A stretch of DNA of 64,000 nucleotides from Hygrophila difformis (GCA_030278955.1 JAOANR010000014.1:27282068-27346067); one strand, 5' to 3'; shown: positions 44,724 to 57,252, counted from the first letter of the stretch. Program-made: numbers and translations. The notes: a model not told the origin generated them from the sequence alone.

Positions 44724-46151
44724 CCGAAAAAATCTAAAATTTTCACAATATATCAAAAACACCCTAACGAACAACTTTCGTGTTTTAATGATTTTGAAAT
44801 AAGTTGAGGAAACATGTCAAAAATTGAGTTTATTGCACAACATATACACAGTCAGGTTTCAGTTTTACCACAGTTCAGAAAATCGACGTTTTGACATACC
44901 AAATGGACTCCAAAAATTCTGAACTTTTATACACACATACTAGACATGATTATCTACAACTTGCATTTAGATTGCAATGATCAATTCGGAATAGAAAATA
45001 TAGAAACATGCTCATCAAATTCGGACATGTACACTGTCAGTTTTCGAAAAGTTTTAACAAGGCAGTTTATGTTCGGAGCAATTTGGGTTAGTAAACGTTG
45101 ATGAAAATCTATGAAATTTTTACACAACATAGTTTAATGTGTTAGGATCAAAAGTTTAGTTCTGAGTTTTTCGGTTTGACTTCTCAAAATAGGGTTTTTA
45201 ATCGGATTTCAAAAATTGCGCATGTTGGGGTTTTTAAGTTCGATTTTTACGTTTTGTTACAAAGACACTAAATCGGACGCCCCTAAGCCACCTGTATTGA
45301 TATGAAAGGCATCAACTTACTATGATTGAGTGTTTGGTCATCCTAGGGTCGCTCGGCTCGTCCAAAGTTACTACGAACGGATTCACGCACACATTCTCCT
45401 TCTCCTTCGGCCACGAACGTGTTTGCAAGTCCAATAATCTAAGGTTGGATTGAGGATTGGCGATAAAACGAGAAAAGGAATTTGAAATACTCCTTACCAA
45501 TGATCTACGGGTTGTAAACCTTGATCTACACGTTCCCACGGTCGTCGATGGTCGCCGGAAAGTCGCTGGAAGTTCTTCGGGAAGTCGTTGGAAAAGTGTT
45601 TGGCTTTGGGAGAGTTTTGGGAGAGTAGAGAAGGGTTTGGAGACTGGTAAATGAGGTGAGAATCTGCTCTCCCTCGACCTAATACTCTTTTCCCCGTCCA
45701 AAATCCACTTTCCATAGTCGGGGGGTCGAATTATGGCAAGAAATCGCCAAAATTGCGTGATCTGCCGCATTCTAGGCAACCACGCGGGGTCGGCGCGGTG
45801 GTAGGGTAAATCCCACGCGGATAGCACGCGGCCTCCGCATGGACCTCGGTCCGGGCGGGTCGTGCAATCCGTCGAGCCTTTCCTCTTCTCTTTCGGACTT
45901 CTATTCATCTATGTTCTCGGATTCCGATTTTTCCCGGGTCATTCTCGGATTAGGATTTCCATCCTAAATTTATTCCGACTTAAATTGGTTTCGTGTTCAA
46001 AATCTTAAGTCCGTCGGTTTTGGATTCGTTGGCTTCTAAATCGTCGTCTTTTGGCTTCCGTGCATTTCCGATTTTACGGGTTCTCGGAACGAAACCTCTT
46101 TACTCATCGGATTAAATTTTATTTTATATCCTAAAAATTACGGGTATTACA
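44724..46151 (-). repeat. A 5' LTR, right part
   Basis: Resumes with the duplicated CCGAA and matches 24054-25470. It ends GGGTATTACA at 46151, directly against the pol frame of F. On the minus strand the LTR begins TGTAATACCCG with a TATA box about 25 nt in (46121-46128), so its U3 is unusually short. Confidence 0.9.
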
Positions 46152-46720
46152 TTTAATCTCCTTTGGGGCTGTCTCACTGGCTCGTCATCCTCCTCCATGT
46201 AAATCCGGTGTGTACATAATGCTGGACTCAGTCCCTTGATATCAGCTATCGTCCAACCTATTGCTCTAACATGCTTACTCAACACTTGGGTTAATGCATT
46301 TAATTGATCATCATTTAATTTGTTACTTGCAATAACAAGTAATGTGTCATTATCACCAAGAAAAACATACCTCAAATGTGATGGAAGCTCTTTCAAAGTC
46401 AGTACAGGTGGCTTTTCAACAGATGGGACTAACTTAGACTCTTCTATTGCACATGCTACTTGCAAAGGTAATCCTCCCTCACACTTACTTTCAGCTAAGT
46501 CCTCACAACTCTCCTCTAACTGCTCAAATTTCCTATAGGGATCATGTCTAGAAAAGAACTCTCTCTCAATCACCTCATCCTCCTGATAGATAGCTGTAAC
46601 TCTATTACACGGGTAGGTATCAGAGCTAGCGTGTTGTGTTTTAGTTGTTTTAGAAATATCAAACGACACTTGTTCATTACCTACTTTGAGTGTAATTTTA
46701 CCATCATCCATATCAACCAT
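46152..46720 (-). pseudogene. F pol: start of reverse transcriptase, cut by the A/E array
   Basis: The frame reads MVDMDDGKITLKVGNEQVSF, later LPSHLRYVFLGDNDTLLVIA, AIGWTIADIKGLSPALCTHR and PVRQPQRRLN, where the LTR of A begins. This is the entry to an Athila-type reverse transcriptase. The protease is one frame away upstream. The rest of pol lies left of the inserted array, off-window. Confidence 0.85.
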
Positions 46721-47216
46721 AGCCCTCCCAGTTTGCAGAAAATGGTCTACCTAAAATCAGAGGAATGTCCATGTCTTTCTCCATATCAAGTACCACAAAA
46801 TCAACAGGGAAAATGAAGCTCTCTACTTGAATAGGAACATCTTCTACAATGCCTAAAGGAGTCCTAATAGATCTATCAGCAAGTTGTAGCTGCATCCTAG
46901 TAGGCTTTACAACTCCTACTCCAAGTTCTCTAAAGACATGTAGAGGCATCAAATTAATACTAGAGTCAAGGTCACACAGAGCTTTATTAAATTCTTTAGT
47001 GCCAATAATGTACGGAATGGTGTAACTCCCTGGATCTTTTTTTTTAATAGGTTGCCTTCTTTGTAAGATTGCACTACATTCCCCTGTCAGTGTCACTTTC
47101 TCTTCATCATCTACACTCCTCTTCTTTGATAGAATTTCTTTTAAAAACTTAGCATAAATGGGCATTTGTGCTATAGCATCAGAAAAAGGAATGTCAATTC
47201 TTAAATTTTTAAACAC
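46713..47216 (-). pseudogene. F protease region
   Basis: Contains KALCDLDSSINLMPLHVFRE and VDFVVLDMEKDMDIPLILGR, the Athila/Tat aspartic protease region. From memory of the family the active site is usually DLGAS; here it is DLDSS, so the conserved Gly is lost. Ends out of frame with the pol segment. Confidence 0.85.
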
Positions 47217-47419
47217 TTCTAAGAATTTAGCAAAGTCTTTGTCATCTTCTGTCTTCTTAAGACGCTGTGGATATGGAATAGGTGGCTGATATGACTTAAT
47301 TGGGACAGTAGATTTTCCCTTATCCTTGTCAACACTAAGTCTCTCACTCTCCTTAGGTTCATCAGTGTTTTTCTGCTGACTTTCTTCCTCTGTATCCTCA
47401 CTCTGATCATCTACAGTAT

Positions 47420-49102
47420 CAGCTAAAACCTCTGGGTCATCTAAGGTACGGTAAGGATTGGGTAATTCCTTTTTGTTCCTTAAATTGATAGCTTTACACT
47501 ATTCCTTTGGATTAGGGTCAGGCATACTTGGTAGTGTTCCTTGCTGTCTATTTGAAGTGTCCCTAGCAATTTGACCAACTTGAACTTCTAAATTTCTCAT
47601 TGAGGCTTGCATTTGTTGAATTGTTTGCTGTTGAGACACAATTGTATTCATTAATTATTTTAAATTAACCTCATCTCCTCCTTGTTTTTGTTGCAGCTGT
47701 TGTTGAGGTTGGAAGTTCATAGGCTGTTGGTTGGGGTAAAAGGATTGATTTTGATTTATGTTTTGATTAAAGTTTTTATTTTGATTTTGATTTTGGTTTT
47801 GAAAGTTTTGATTCTGATTTTGATTTTGATTTTGAGGGTAAGGTGGACGGTTATTTTGTGTGTAAGTGTTTTGTTGAAACTGAGAATTTTGATTTGGATA
47901 GAAGTTTTGATTTTGAGGACGGTTTTGGTTGAAGTTTTGTTGCCTATTTCCCATGGAATTCACATCTCCGACTTGTTCCTCAGTCCCCTATAGTCTCTTA
48001 AAGTCCTTGATCAAACAGGTGACAGGCTGATGATTCATGAGGTCCATGACAAATACCGCATCTCACAACCTTACTTTGACATTTCTTAAGTGAAGCAACC
48101 TCCCTCATAAGAGCATCTAACTTAGAATCCATAGCAACTGTCTTCTCTACCTCATATAACCCTGCTTTTGATTTATTTCTAGCATTTTTCTTACCAGGAA
48201 ATTTTTTCATGTTAGATATCTTTTTCTCAATGATTTCCTTAGCTCTATAAGGTCCTATAGATAGAAAAGAATCTCCAGCTGCTGCATCCAGCAAGTTCCT
48301 CCAATGATCCAACAACCCATTGTAAAAGAAGTGCATCTACTACCAATCTTCAAAGCCATGATTTGGACATCTAGCCAGTAAGGTGTTGTATCTATCCCAT
48401 GCATCAAGTAAAGTTTCATCCTCATCTTGCACAAATTCTTTGATCATTTTTTGCAATTCTAAAACCTTAGACGATGGGAAGAACTGCTCTAAAAAAGCTT
48501 CTAACATTTTATCCCATGTAGTGACATCCCTTAATTGAAGTGAGTTATACCAAGTTTTAGCTTTATCTCTAAGTGAGAATGAGAACAATCTTAGCTTAAT
48601 TTCATCACTAGTAACACCATTAATCTTCACTGTGTCACAATAATCCAAGAAATTTCTTATGTGTTATACTGCATCATTAACAGGAGCTCCATTATATTGA
48701 TTAGCTTGAACCATTGTGATTAATGCTGGCTGAAGGGTAAAGCTTAAAGCATCTACATCTGGCCTTGGAGTTCTATTAAGCAGATTTCCACTAGTTCCTT
48801 GTAAATGTTCCTCAATGGTCATTTTAGCTTGGTCATCATGTTCCACATCACCACCGTTACCTCCAATATTACCCCCGATTATTCTCATTATTTTCTGCCA
48901 TGTTTAACCTATTGAATTGAGCAACTAATTGATTAGTTTGAAGTGTCAGAACTCCAGTCGTTGGAGGATAGTCTTCTTCATGTGAGGATGAATTAATTAA
49001 GATTTCCAACTGAGCTGGTCTCCTACATTTTCCTAATCTAATAGCTCTAAGATTACGCTCAATTTCAGAATCATAAGCTATTTCTGCTTGCTTGCTTCGC
49101 AC
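47420..49102 (-). pseudogene. F gag, broken by stops and frameshifts
   Basis: Starts MRSKQAEIAYDSEIERN at 49102 and is split into at least four pieces. PALITMVQANQYNGAPV and then LDYCDTVKINGVTSDEIKLR, FLEQFFPSSKVLELQKMIKE, a zinc-knuckle-like CGICHGPHESSAC and a long Asn/Gln/Phe repeat tract (47655-47963) identify an Athila-type gag. It is clearly older than C. Confidence 0.85.
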
Positions 49103-49208
49103 TGCAATTTTTAAATAAAAATAAAATAAAATAAGTAACAGTTAAATTAATATTTAACTTAATTAATTTTAATTAATAAACTAAAAAAATTAAAAGTTCA
49201 CAACAAAT

Positions 49209-49226
49209 TCCCCGTCAATGGCGCCA
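49209..49226 (-). other. F primer-binding site (tRNA-Asp type)
   Basis: Minus strand TGGCGCCATTGACGGGGA, differing at two positions from the tRNA-Asp-type site of G. It is preceded by an LTR end ATTTATCA and a 6-nt spacer. Confidence 0.75.
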
Positions 49227-49232
49227 AAAACT

Positions 49233-51090
49233 TGATAAATAATTTTCACTACTCATATTTTACCACAAGCGGATGGTTGTCATCAAGTAATAAAACAGGT
49301 GAATAACCGAGTCGAACCACAGGGAATTTCAGAATATTATTTCATTCCGGAGAGTATTTTAATTGCTTTTAAGTTTATTAAATATATTTTGTATATTTTA
49401 AAAGAGTTTGTTTAATTCTAGAGTTGTTTAGATTAAAATAAAGATATTAAATTTAAAATAAAGCAAGTTATAATTTTAATTAATAAAAAATATAAATGGG
49501 AAATGTTTTGTAATGCTTCAAATATTGCCATCTTTATATAAAATAGAAATTGCATATTGATTTAGCATTTTCCAATATCCAAAAAGATCAATTTCTTCAA
49601 ATTTAATAATTTTATAAAGATTAAAAATATAGTAATTTTTTCTAAAATTCAAATTATGCTTAAACGGACTTCATGGAAGCAGATTAAATTATCTAACATT
49701 CTGCAATCATTATTCTAGGACTAAATTTGAGTCTTTCCCAAATATACAAATTTTCCTATAGCAATTAAAAGACACATTTCATTTCCCAAATCATTGTGCA
49801 CATGCCAGAATCTATTTTTAATATAATTTATTCCCAATACCGGTACTAAAATATGGATTCTACTTTTTATCTCCCGATTTAGCAAGGTAGGACTCACAAA
49901 ACTAGATTCTAACATTCAAATATGCAGAATAGTGTAAATAATCTAATAAACATGGTAAAAGATTGATAAAAAATGGTAAATTGGATTATATTACTAATTT
50001 TAGAATGAGAACAGATTAAGATTATGCCAAATTTTGATAAGCAGATTAACACAGAAAGCATCAATCAAACAGCTTTTAGCAGATTAAAATGCAAATTCCA
50101 GATTTTTACCAATCAGAACCATCGATCAATTTCAGGCATCCAACACATAATCCTAATTCAAATTCTAACATTCTTAAAGATTAATCCAGATTTAACATAT
50201 AAACATCGATCAATTTATTACAACCATAAAAACGTAAATTCGTACTTCAAAAGTGATTCTGAACTCCCGTTCTAGATCACTCCTAACACGAACAATACAG
50301 AAATCCGTCTACAAATTCGAAACATAATAGCATATTGAATTTAGAGGCAAATTCATAACATTACAAAGTAAGAAAAAGAAAGGCAACACCTAGAATAGGA
50401 AGAATACGCCCAGAACAGCGTTCTTGATGCATTCCTCCGGCATGATTTTGTGTTTCTGGCCTTCTTCTCTCATTAGCAAATGTTTTATAAATGTTTCTGT
50501 TGAGTTTTTGCAGTCTGGAATGAAGAAAATGACAAAGAACGGCGTTTAAAACCGAGTTCGGGAGGTTAGAAAACTGCTCAACCGCGACTATGGCGCGTAA
50601 TGTGGCGCTCGGGACCTGTTTTAGGCGCCACCAAGGAGATGCGGCGCATCCTGACGATTTTCCCAATTTTTTTATTGCGGCGCCAAAAGTGGCGCTTGAA
50701 GGCTGATTCCTGTGCTGCCATGCACGTGCGGCGCATCCTGAAGCTGTTTCATCCGAAATTTTTCTAAGTGTTGAAACGGCGCCTGGTGTGGCGCTCCAAG
50801 GTCTTTTTGGGCGCCGCCATGCTCATGCGGCGCATCCTGGGCACATTCCAGTGTTGAAAAATCCGAATTTGATATCCTTTGTCCGCCGAACATTTTCATT
50901 TCTTCATTTTAATGCCTGAAACATCATTGCAATGTATTAGATTTGCCAAAGTCTTATTACAAAGCATAAAACATGATAAATTGAGCTCAAATAAGCTTAA
51001 TTTAACCATGATTATTAATATTTAAAAATCACATGAAATACAAACCAAAAACCCTTAAAATAAGGTGACATGCATGCAATTTTGACATAT
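49233..51090 (-). repeat. F 5' LTR
   Basis: Inner end TGATAAAT at 49233. The outer end is near 51060-51110, where H gag begins. A minus-strand TATA box (TATAAAAC, 50482-50489) has a GGCGC-word cluster upstream at 50583-50835. Motifs such as ACCGAGTCGAACCACAGGG near 49300 fit an Athila LTR end. No coding frame is supported. Confidence 0.65.
50583..50835. repeat. GGCGC-word cluster in the F LTR, about 110-bp degenerate tandem units
   Basis: The words TGGCGCTC, GGCGCC and GCGGCGCATCCTG recur in this order about three times. The cluster lies 94-346 bp upstream of the TATA box. Confidence 0.8.
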
Positions 51091-51107
51091 TTTAGTGCAA
51101 TTAAAGC

Positions 51108-52354
51108 TCATTTAAATGTGGTTTCACAGGGTGCATCATTGGGCCTGTCATCTTTCTGAGCATTGGGCTTCCCGTATCGGTCAGTTGGCTTCGAGGGTTG
51201 TTCATTTGATCTGGTGGTCCAATACTTGGTAGTGTTGGAGATGATGGTTGATTTGACGGGTCTGTCTCTTAATTGTCGGTCAATCTCAATTGCTAGCTGA
51301 ACAAGATGTTCTAGCCCAGTGTATTCCCTCAACTTGATTTCTGCTAGAACTTCTCTCCTCAATCCTCTTTTGAACCTTGCCATCAGTAGCGGTTCATCCT
51401 CATTGATCTGTGCTCTCATCATGAGGCGTTCCAGTTCTTTGTAGTACTCGTCAGCAGTCCTGTTGCCCTGCACACAGAAATTTACTTTCAGATATAGCTC
51501 ATCAAAGTAACTGCTAGGAACAAACCACTTCTCCATAGCATGCATCAACTGAGCCCAATTTGAAATAACTTGCAGTCCCAATCGTTGACTGTCGCGTTGG
51601 AGCTTCTGCCACCATTGTAGAGCATAGTCTTTAAATTCACATACAGCCAGTTGGATCTTTGTGAACTCGTTATACTGTTGACAATCATAGATTAATTCAA
51701 TGGACTGTCGCCAATCGATGAATTCTTCCGGATCACTTGTTCTTTTGAACGCTGGTATGGTGAACTTGATTCCTCGCAGATCAGCTTCCATTCTATTCTG
51801 TCCGACATGCATCTGTCCTCCATGCTCGATATCGTCGTCAGATAGATCCTCGAGTACTGTTCTAGATTTAACCTCTGTCGGGCAGGCTGATGCGGTGGTG
51901 GTTGATACACAGGTGGTTGGTGAATGGCTGCGGCTGGTGCCGGAGGCGGAGGTGCAGGATTTTGGAACTGAACATTTGTTGGCGCTGGAGGTCGAGGTGG
52001 AATCGGAGCTGGTGCCCGTGGGCCTCACAGACCTTGCCGTCGATCGTATGTTCCAAAGTGTAGTCCCTGTTCCCCTATGGCAATCTCAGCTTCGTCCATT
52101 ACTGATTGGTGGATCCCGCTAGTGCTTCCGGGAGTCAAGTTCAGCGCTTGGCTTTGTATGGCGATGCGACTGGAAACATCATTCATGGTGCTGGTAAGCG
52201 CATTGACTCAGTCATTTATGGCAGCTATGCTCGCAACATTGGCATCTACAGTTTGGCGCATTGACTCAAGAGCGGTTTGTTTGGCAGTGGTTGCTTCTAG
52301 ATTCCTTAGTGCTTACATGATGTCATGCAGTGTAGGTTCGGTGCGTCATGCCAT
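51108..52354 (-). pseudogene. H gag (Ty3/gypsy chromovirus type), cut by element F
   Basis: A degraded N-terminus from 52354 (TEPTLHDI, then LEATTAKQTALESMRQTVDA) and proline-rich linker lead to a long frame with ADLRGIKFTIPAFKRTSDPE, EFIDWRQSIELIYDC, WWQKLQRDSQRLG, KWFVPSSYFDELYLK and ADEYYKELERLMMRA. This is the gag type seen in CRM/Reina/Galadriel chromoviruses. It ends where the F LTR begins; the zinc knuckle and pol are not in the window. Confidence 0.8.
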
Positions 52355-53129
52355 AATGATCAGAAAAGGAAACTAGCTATATGTATAAAATGTCAGAGAA
52401 AAATAGACAAAAAATTTATAGAGTGATCTCACAAAAGTGTATCTCTCACTGGGGTCCACTTCTCCACCAGTTGGTGCTGACGAGCTGAAATGTGCTCAAA
52501 CGTATATATCAACCAACTATCAGAGGTGAGAAAACAGTTTGGACGCACAGCGCAAGAAACAGAATGCACAGTTCGACTCTATCAAATAAATGGCTCAGAG
52601 TTGTGTGTGAAGTGATCAATCTGATTTAAATAGCAGTTTATGGCGTTAATCAGCTATGTAGCAAATATCCGGACTCCTCACAGTTTAGAAGTGTAAAGTA
52701 AAAACCTCACAAATATAAATGCTCGAAATAAAAATATTTGCCTCACTTACACAGCCCCAATAGCAACAATTACCGAGCTGATAAAACAACCGGTAAAAAT
52801 TACTGCTGAGGAACTCCACTATCTGTAATTACAGATGGAGCTTCAACTCTGGTGGTCTGTAAAATAAATCAGCGGAACAGTGCAAGCACTTATTCCTCGG
52901 GGAATTCCACTGTCAAGTGCGAACACTGACAGAACTTCAACCCGATAGATTGTTCGTGATTTACTTTAGTGAAACCGTACAGTAAAAATAATAACGGTCC
53001 AATAATTACAGTTCAATTGTTCCAAGTTCAAATCACAAATATTGCAATACAAGGAATATTCTTGGATGCACTGTAGTGGACACGTGGCAGCTTTTGATTG
53101 GACGACGTGAATCTGGAAATTTCTGGAGT

Positions 53130-53510
53130 TTATGACGCGGAACTATGGTTACGACATGGGTCTCCCTTGACATCGTAGAGGGCAGCTTGGCGTCATAGCC
53201 TGGAACTTGGGCCTTTTTGGAGCTTATGACGCGGGACTGATGTTATGACGCGGAATGTTGGCATCGTAAGTGTTAGCTTGGCGTCATTCTTCAAAATTCT
53301 TCAAGAAATTTTTGCATGGCTTCGCCTTATGATGCGGAAGGTATTTATGACGCTATCGCGGATAGCGTCATAGCATGTGCTTGGCGTCGTCTCTGCCTGC
53401 CTTCGCCTTTTGGCGTCGTGGGTTGTTATGACGCAATCGTGGATCGCATCATAGAAATTGTTTGGCGTCGGCTCTGCCTCTGGCGTCGTAGTGGGAGACT
53501 GGTTCCCCAA
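53130..53510. repeat. GACGC-word cluster 1 (H)
   Basis: About a dozen TATGACGC, GCGGAAC/GCGGAAT and TTGGCGTC words in both orientations. It includes a perfect palindrome of 27 nt (53346-53372, 12-bp arms around GCG). Confidence 0.85.
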
Positions 53511-54419
53511 TTAATGCTGTTGGACACTTGTCACAATCTGGACACTCTAACACTAAAACCCACAAAACCCTAACCCTATTAAGATCAAACACGTACTCTC
53601 CCCAAGAACCTTATGAAGAGCAACCCAAATATGAAAAATCCAAAACTCTCAGAATCTCTCAAAAATTGGATTAATGCCACATATAATACCGATTAACACA
53701 CTAAAACCACAATCAAATCCAAATAAACCAAATTCAACACAAGAAAATTGCAAAAATTAAATTTCAACCAAGAAGAGTGCTCTCGGCCAAAACTCAAATT
53801 TTACAAATGGATTCGGATTTCGATGAAAGTGGTACCAATAGACTCGTATGAAGATGGGTAAACCAAATATGCAACCAAAATCCAAAAACAACTAACAATG
53901 ACCAAGAAACTCGATCAAACAGTAACGGGAAAAGAAGAAAAATGAAGAACACAAGAATTTTTGGATTTTTTATTTCAAAGGATGAAAATGAAAAATAATC
54001 AATCCAATATAGGCTCTAATACCTGAAAATATGCCATGGATCGTATTGGATATGATTATCAAATAAGAACACAAAAATAATGAGAAAGGATAATGAAGGC
54101 TACCAGTTTGGAAAACACCGAATTGGACTCGATTGTGCACAAATTGCACCACCTAATTCCTCTTCTGTTAATCCTTATGGCGTCTGTACGATCGAGCACA
54201 CCTCCAAGCTCGAAAGGAGAATCCAACAATGGTGGAAACTCATGGATGAACCCTTTGAAGCTCTTGGATTAAACCAAAGAGAAACATTCACTCAAATTAT
54301 GTTATATTCATCAAAAGGTTGAGTTACACAATGTCAAGGATGAACCATATATAGGCATCCGAAAATACAAAGGATTAAACAAACAAAGTTGGAAAATAAA
54401 CAGGTAAAGGAAACCCTAC

Positions 54420-54690
54420 ACTGGCCGGCCTATGACGCCAAACGAGACGATGACGCGGAACAGACGCATTCCTCGTCGATGACGCGGAACAGGTGGGCGT
54501 CAAAGGTGGATGACGCAATCCTCATCAATGACGCGGAACTGTATGACGTCAAGGGCGGGGGTTGGCGTCAATGGTGGAGGTTGACGTCGTGGAAGCTCTA
54601 GTCAAGGTGGATGACGCAATCCCTGGTTATGACGCGGAACAAGCTTGGCGTCATAGGCGGAGGATAGCGTCATGAGTTGGCCTGGCGTTA
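54420..54690. repeat. GACGC-word cluster 2 (H), upstream of TATA
   Basis: Repeated ATGACGCGGAAC, ATGACGCAATCC and TTGGCGTCA words, about 15 in 270 bp, 70-340 bp upstream of CTATATATGG on the minus strand. Confidence 0.85.
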
Positions 54691-54779
54691 TAATTGTTGG
54701 ACTTTCTCACTTGTTTAAATATTCCACATGCATGCATGCACTTGTTGAAACTGAAATACAAGTTTATTAAATGTTCAAA

Positions 54780-56428
54780 CTCCGGTAGGTTTCCGGCGGT
54801 GGTTCCGGTCACGATTCCGGCGATTGACATTCCGGCTGCTCTTGATTACTGTTGGATGCCCGGATCCATTGCGTTGGGTCCGGGGTCTTCATTTTGGATC
54901 AGCAGCTTCAAGCCCATTTTCCCGGCTTTGGCTTTTGACAGCTCCTCTTCAAATCTCCGGTTCAACAGCTCCGCAATTCTGACCATGTACTTCTTTGTCA
55001 GCTGTTTTGATACCGGGCCTTCGGGAAATGTTGGGATCAGCAGGGTCCTCGTTCCGGCTTCCATGCCACAATCCCTTCATGAAAATCCACATCCGCATCT
55101 CCCAGGAAAACATTAGTCCTATTATAACCGACCATCCACCACATTTGCACCTTCCATTTAATATCAGCCTCCTTCAAATTAACTCCCTGCCCCTTGAAAA
55201 TCCTTTCATTCCTTATTTTCCATAATGTCCAAACTATGGCCAGCCCTGTTAGGATCCACAACTCCTTCTACCTTTCTTAGGATATAGTCCTAACCATTCC
55301 TCCATCAATAGTCCTACCTTTCCAGGGACAACCAATTCATATTCGAACCACTCAATCCCTCTATACCACCGATGCATGGCAACCTCGCAAGAACAGAAAA
55401 GATGGTCTGACATCTCCACTACCTTCCTGCATAGCGAGCAGACAACATTTTCATTCTGTATGCATCCTTTTCTCAAAAGTTTTTCCCTGGTTGGTAGCGC
55501 ATCATGGTATAGTTTCCAGGCAGAAGCTTTACTTTCATTGGAGCCTTTATACTCCACAAAATCCTCCAGTATTACTTTGTGCTATCTGCGCAACCCCTCC
55601 ATTCCGCCTCCAACATGAACTAGCAGTATACACGCCATTTCCATCCAACGACCAAACAACTCGATCTTGAATAAATCTGTACAGCTTCGATCTGTTCAGC
55701 TCAGTCATCATCTCCTCCCACACCTCCAACTCCCATTGAAACAACGATCTCATAAAATAAATACTCCACTCCCATTCCATCCCTCGCCAACAACCAAACT
55801 CCACCACCTTGCCCTCCTTTTTTGTAGCTAATATAAACAACCGCAGAAATAGATCTTTCAACGGCCTACCCCTATCTACCCATGAGTCTTGCCAAATTCT
55901 CGTCCCTTCACCATTTCCAATAATAAGTTTGAATCTACCAGTTGGGAAAGCAGATTCCGCCTCCATCCACGAGCAACATATTCTGCCCCATATTGTCCTA
56001 TCTACCTTTGAATCCGGCAAAATGCTAACCACACCCCCATAGTATTTGCCTTTGATCACCTCCTTCCAAAGGGATTGCTCTCTCCCAAACCTCCATCTCT
56101 ACTTTAGAAGCAATGCCATGTTAAACTGCTGAACATTCCAAATTTGTAAACCACCCTCCTCTTTATTATGGCACATCTTCTCCCAACAAATAGTATGCAT
56201 CTTCCGAACCCAGTCCCACTCGTTCCAAAAGAAACACCGTTTAATCTTTTCTAATTTTTCTGCCACTGATTTTGGAACCTTGAATAATGATAAATAATAT
56301 ATGGGTAAACTTACAAATACAGATTTTATGACATAATCCGCCGGCTTCTGATAGAAGGCGACCCTGCCACCCTTGAATCTTTTCTCAACTCTCTCCAAGC
56401 AAGGCTTCCATAACTCTATGCCGTTACT
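54780..56428 (-). pseudogene. L1-type LINE 3' part: reverse transcriptase end and zf-RVT region
   Basis: On the minus strand, LWKPCLERVEKRFKGGRVAF, DYVIKSVFVSLPIYYLSLFK and KIHTICW-like segments are the region after the reverse transcriptase palm in plant L1 elements. Then come GNGEGTRIWQDSWVD and the zinc-binding zf-RVT segment (ASAWKLYHDALPTREKLLRK, CSLCRKVVEMSDHLFCSCEV). Several frames are needed, so it is dead. The 5' part is missing at about 56428. No poly-A tail is visible at the left end. Confidence 0.8.
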
Positions 56429-57252
56429 GTACTGCTTTTTTCGGCATACCCAAATTTTGGTATACCTAAATTTTGATATTTTTTGGTAATTTCCGATACG
56501 ATAAGCTCGGTATACCGAGTTTTCGGTAATTTTTTCCACTACTAATTCTATGTGATGTGAGAAATATCATATGTGATGTTTGCACATATATACTATGCAG
56601 GGTGTTGTTCCGTAACCGGAATTGATTAACAAGTATAAATTATAACAGTTTCATAGAATCTTAGAACCGATATTGATAACCTTATACATAAAATAATTAT
56701 AACAGCGATATCTTTTGGATAATAATGAATAAAAATTAATTTAATAGAAGGATACGTCACTAAATTTAAAAAATGATCAGAATTATATACAGCTCATATA
56801 CTTTGTTCACGTTTAATTAGTCTATAATATATGAAATTTATTAAATTTTTGTTAGTGAAAAATTATCCTCATAAACAGGAATCATAAATTCATAATGTTC
56901 TATGGGCTCTTCTGTTCATATTTTGGGCATGTAGAAGATAAGGAAGTCCAATGCACATTTTGATTGGGACTTTCTTTTTTTTAAAAAAAAAAAATTGATG
57001 GAATGTGCTTATCCAAAAATTAAATTGATTCTTAAAAAAATATATATCATCTCAAATTTTCAATTATTAGGAATGAGAACTTATTAAGTGGTCAAGTCTT
57101 TCCATCTCTATCTTATAATTAGGAATGGCAATGGACCGGTTTTGGGGCGGGGAGTAGCATCATCATCCCCAAAACCGTTAGTATTTTCATTCCCCAAAAC
57201 CGGCCCGATCCCCGTCTGGGACATTATCGGGGATCCCCATTGGGTACCGTGA
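56429..57252. other. AT-rich spacer with GGTATACC and GGGGATCCCC motifs
   Basis: No gene is seen. Several GGTATACC/CGGTATACCG words at 56443-56535 resemble subterminal repeats of plant MITEs, but I see no inverted termini. At 57130-57247 there are CCCCAAAACCGG and GGGGATCCCC motifs. The latter type resumes after element I (63899-63935), confirming that one locus was split. Confidence 0.4.

Larger units (their letters stand above)
52440..54712 (-). repeat. Probable 5' LTR and leader of H
   Basis: Upstream of H gag. A minus-strand TATA box CTATATATGG lies at 54346-54356. Clusters of the GACGCGGAAC/GGCGTCA words lie at 54420-54690 (upstream of TATA) and 53130-53510 (0.84-1.2 kb downstream). The outer end is guessed at TGAGAAAGTCC near 54712 and the inner end near 52440-52480. 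I could not identify a primer site with confidence. Confidence 0.45.

Noticed and set aside
54846..55064. Separate host gene (LLIPTFPEGPVSKQLTKKYM frame)
   Set aside because: It overlaps the LINE remnant in another frame, and I see neither splice context nor a recognisable domain.
56443..56535. A complete MITE built on GGTATACC words
   Set aside because: Palindromic words are present, but I found no terminal inverted repeats or target duplication.
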